From contig JAJECF010000008.1 in NCBI GenBank assembly GCA_022822125.1, forward strand, positions 1 through 24,994: a DNA stretch of 24,994 bases, read 5' to 3'. A program made the translations under genes and the position numbers. Below are positions 23,040-24,994 of this stretch, in pieces. A model generated the notes under the pieces. The model did no database searches and was not told the DNA's origin. It saw only the letters and a program-made list of their open reading frames with translations. Position 1 is the first letter of the stretch; every line of letters begins with the position of its first letter. Source of the DNA: Alphaproteobacteria bacterium. Its GTDB lineage: Bacteria; Pseudomonadota; Alphaproteobacteria; Bin95.

Positions 23040-24148
23040 GCGGGTTCGGCCGCGCCGAGGCGAAGCGCGGCCCATCTGTGAAAAGCGTGGCTGGGCCCGT
23101 CCAGGACCGGTGAGAAGCAGCCGCCGTCGAAGGCGGGCGACCGGCGCCCCAGCTGCATCCGCTCGACGACGCCCACATCCTCGCGAAACACCTCTTCCCA
23201 GCGCGCGCGCAGCCGCTCGCGCGCCCCGGCCCAGGCGGGCCCGGCCGCGGCCCCTTCCAGGCACCAGAGCCGGGCATCCTCCGCCGTCAGGTCCGGGGCA
23301 AGCGGGTCGAGGCGCATGGCGAAGAAATGGTCCGAATGCGCGCCCAGCAGCAGGTTGGGGTAGAGGGCCGCATATTCGGCGCGCGGGCTGTCGGCGGCGG
23401 CGGGCAGTTCGCCGCGGGCCGCATAGCAATGCGAGCCCTGGCCGGAGAAGGCGGCCTCCACGATGGGATAGTGGTCGGCGAGCGGCGAGATCCGGTTCAG
23501 CCCCGGATGAATCCAGGGCAGGTGGTAGGCCTCGCAATAGTTCTCGACCGCGAGCTTCCAATTGGCGTTCAACCGGAAACGAATCGGCGGCGCTTCCGCC
23601 GGCCGGTAGCGCGTGAGCGGGAAATCCCGCCATCGCTCCAGCAGAGGCGCGAGCCAGTCCTCCAGCGCCGGCGCAGCGCCCGACAGGTCCACGAACACCA
23701 TGTCGAGCCAGACGCCGGCGCGCACCGGCGCGAGGCCGCGCCCGCTCTTGCGGAACCCCGGCGCCTCATGGCGGCCGACGCCGCCGATATGCGGCGTGGC
23801 GCGCAGCCGGCCCTCCAGGTCGTAGGTCCAGCTGTGATAGGGGCAGCGCACGGACGTCCTGCCGTGCTCCGGCGCTTCCACGAGGCGGACGCCGCGATGG
23901 CGGCAGACATTGTGGAAGCAGCGGATGTCGCCGTCTGCGGCCCGCACGAGCAGCAGCGCCGTTCCCATCGCGTCCACCGGCATGAGGTCTCCGGGCACGG
24001 CGAGGTCGCTTGCAAAGGCGACGCAGAACCAGCCTCGGCCGAAGAGCTTTCGGCGCTCCTCCTCGAAGGCCGAGGCGTCCGTATAGCACCGGCCCGGCAG
24101 GCCGCTCGCCGTTTCGATGGGCTCGAGAACGCTCGCAAGGTCGTTCAT
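23036..24148 (-). CDS. Rieske non-heme iron oxygenase, alpha subunit
   Basis: 370 residues of the ring-hydroxylating/quaternary-amine oxygenase alpha-subunit family. The N-terminal Rieske domain binds a 2Fe-2S cluster through Cys82-x-His84 and Cys102-x2-His105 with 17 residues between. The catalytic domain has VENYCEAYHLPWIH, giving Fe(II) ligands His209 and His214 and the electron-bridging acid Glu206; a Glu here is typical of the choline/carnitine/betaine type rather than naphthalene dioxygenase (Asp). The third iron ligand probably lies in FREDVGVVERMQ. No reductase or beta subunit is adjacent, so electron donor and substrate are unknown. Start ATG 24148 gives the expected N-terminus; a TTG 30 bases upstream is possible but adds only Gly/Pro residues. 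The 120 bases before it show no clear promoter. Confidence 0.88.
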   Translation of the reverse strand: MNDLASVLEPIETASGLPGRCYTDASAFEEERRKLFGRGWFCVAFASDLAVPGDLMPVDAMGTALLLVRAADGDIRCFHNVCRHRGVRLVEAPEHGRTSVRCPYHSWTYDLEGRLRATPHIGGVGRHEAPGFRKSGRGLAPVRAGVWLDMVFVDLSGAAPALEDWLAPLLERWRDFPLTRYRPAEAPPIRFRLNANWKLAVENYCEAYHLPWIHPGLNRISPLADHYPIVEAAFSGQGSHCYAARGELPAAADSPRAEYAALYPNLLLGAHSDHFFAMRLDPLAPDLTAEDARLWCLEGAAAGPAWAGARERLRARWEEVFREDVGVVERMQLGRRSPAFDGGCFSPVLDGPSHAFHRWAALRLGAAEPA

Positions 24149-24268
24149 TGCGGGGGGCGCTCCGCCGGGTCCGGACAAGATCCACTCTGCCGCAACCCGG
24201 GCGAGGCCGTTGCGCCCGCATGCGACCGGGAGCAGGCGGAAATACGACCGGAACAGCCCCGCCAGGGG

Positions 24269-24652
24269 TCAGATATCACCCTCGGCACCGGCCAGAACGA
24301 CGACATAGCCGTCCTGGTCGCGCAGCCAGCATTCCCGGTGGCGGGCATTCGGATTGACGTGCGGCTCCTCCAGAATGGCCGCGCCGAGCGCGCGGGCGCG
24401 CCGGACCGCGGCGTCGAAGGCATCCGTGTGGAACCAAAGCAATACGCCATTGCCGTATGGCTTCGACGTCGGGTCGCCCATATGGGGATGGTCGTGCGCC
24501 TCCCAGCGGTGGAGCTGGAGAATCAGCCGGCCGTCCGAGACCAGCCGCTCGTAGTCCGGCCCGCCATGCCCGCTTTCGCATTCGAGCAATCGACGATACC
24601 AGCGGCTGCTCGCCTCGACATCCGCCACGGCGATGAGAGGCTGCGGCTCCAT
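24269..24652 (-). CDS. VOC/glyoxalase-bleomycin resistance superfamily protein
   Basis: 127 residues, one vicinal-oxygen-chelate domain of two beta-alpha-beta-beta-beta halves. LIAVADVEASSRWYRRLLEC at 6-25 is the typical opening; VLLWFHTDAFDAAVRRARALGA and the ending RECWLRDQDGYVVVLAG are typical of the second half. Such proteins are small metal-dependent enzymes or binding/resistance proteins; the substrate is unknown. The start MEPQPLIAV is chosen because longer readings run through the promoter and into the dispersed repeats. It lies ahead of the Rieske oxygenase in the same direction, so the two may belong to one catabolic unit, separated by 120 bases. Confidence 0.85.
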   Translation of the reverse strand: MEPQPLIAVADVEASSRWYRRLLECESGHGGPDYERLVSDGRLILQLHRWEAHDHPHMGDPTSKPYGNGVLLWFHTDAFDAAVRRARALGAAILEEPHVNPNARHRECWLRDQDGYVVVLAGAEGDI

Positions 24653-24691
24653 TTCCCGGCCCCGTTCCTTCTGTCCCTTGCCCGTGACCGC

Positions 24692-24700
24692 CTTATACCA
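24692..24700 (-). promoter_or_regulatory. Extended -10 promoter of the VOC gene
   Basis: TATAAG (24692-24697) with TGG directly upstream makes a good extended -10 element; the -35 region is poor. Transcription would start near 24685, leaving a leader of about 33 bases to the ATG. It lies between the gene and the repeat cluster. Confidence 0.4.
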
Positions 24701-24759
24701 ACGGTCGTTAATCGGAACCGATGGCGCGGCGCCTCCCTGCCGTAGCCCCGGTCCTTTGT

Positions 24760-24876
24760 CCTCATCCCGAGTAGCGGCGCCAGCCGCGTATCGAGGGAGG
24801 CGGCTCCACTGGCGGTACGATCCTTCGATACGCCTCCCCTTCGACAAGCTCTTCGGTCGGGTACTCAGGATGAGGA
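24760..24876. repeat. Two dispersed-repeat units in head-to-head inverted arrangement
   Basis: A unit starting cctcatcccgagta (24760) and ending gtatcgaggg is followed by a second, inverted and enlarged unit running from ccttcgatacgc (24822) to tactcaggatgagg (24863-24876). The outer 14 bases are inverted copies with one mismatch. The second unit has an inserted stretch with cccttcgacaagctcttcgg. Same family as 23-136 and 3802-4034, in a third arrangement. Beyond it, 24877-24994, I see no gene. Confidence 0.75.
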
Positions 24877-24994
24877 GAGGCGGGGGCGCCGGGCGGCATT
24901 TGCCCGTGAGTCTCAACCCGGTGCCGCTGGTATTATACGGACGCAGAAGTCGCAGATTGCTCGTTGGAGCGCGTCTCCCCGGGATAGGGTAGAG

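Overview
The window looks like a chromosomal segment of a high-GC alphaproteobacterium; the order cannot be fixed from sequence alone. The basis is the two-subunit glycyl-tRNA synthetase followed directly by pyruvate phosphate dikinase, rpsT next to dnaA, a Rv3520c-type luciferase-like oxidoreductase, a porin followed by a transferrin-binding-protein-like lipoprotein, and dispersed cctcatcctgag...tatcgaa repeats of a kind common in this class. Every protein gene called here lies on the minus strand, so transcription runs from high to low coordinates.

Right part (about 20500-24994): a short glyoxalase/VOC protein, a Rieske non-heme iron oxygenase, ribosomal protein S20 (own promoter and terminator), a rhodanese-domain protein 3 bases ahead of dnaA, and a tRNA-Thr(CGT) with its own promoter directly behind dnaA. 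Middle right (15878-20488): a gamma-glutamyltransferase-family protein, an EF-G-like GTPase whose G3 motif lacks the usual histidine, and a 2-oxopent-4-enoate hydratase-like enzyme whose start overlaps the EF-G-like stop by one base.

Between 14276 and 15877 sits a lone PD-(D/E)XK-family nuclease gene. Directly past its stop lies a second, diverged copy of the last codons of the hydratase gene (VRVNFAGS-stop versus IRVNFAGS-stop). The nuclease is therefore bracketed by two hydratase 3' ends, as expected of a small insertion or of deletion within a former tandem duplication. This is the best candidate for something new in the window.

From 14233 down to 4110 nine genes are packed with overlaps or short gaps: PhzF-like isomerase, threonine dehydratase-like PLP enzyme, flavin/F420 oxidoreductase, phosphoglycerate mutase, S49 peptidase, a 62-residue one-helix membrane protein, glyQ, glyS and ppdK. 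They probably form one long operon or two joined ones, mixing lower glycolysis (gpmA, ppdK act on either side of enolase) with glycine-tRNA charging.

Left part (1-4109): an outer-membrane porin and a TbpB-like lipoprotein, both with alanine-rich helix-like segments, followed by a run of strong hairpins ending in a terminator. The 614-base gap between ppdK and the porin holds a plus-strand promoter-like pair, a hairpin, a 15-codon reading frame, helically spaced CATGACA repeats and a repeat block bounded by near-perfect inverted repeats. Related repeats lie at both window ends, in different arrangements.
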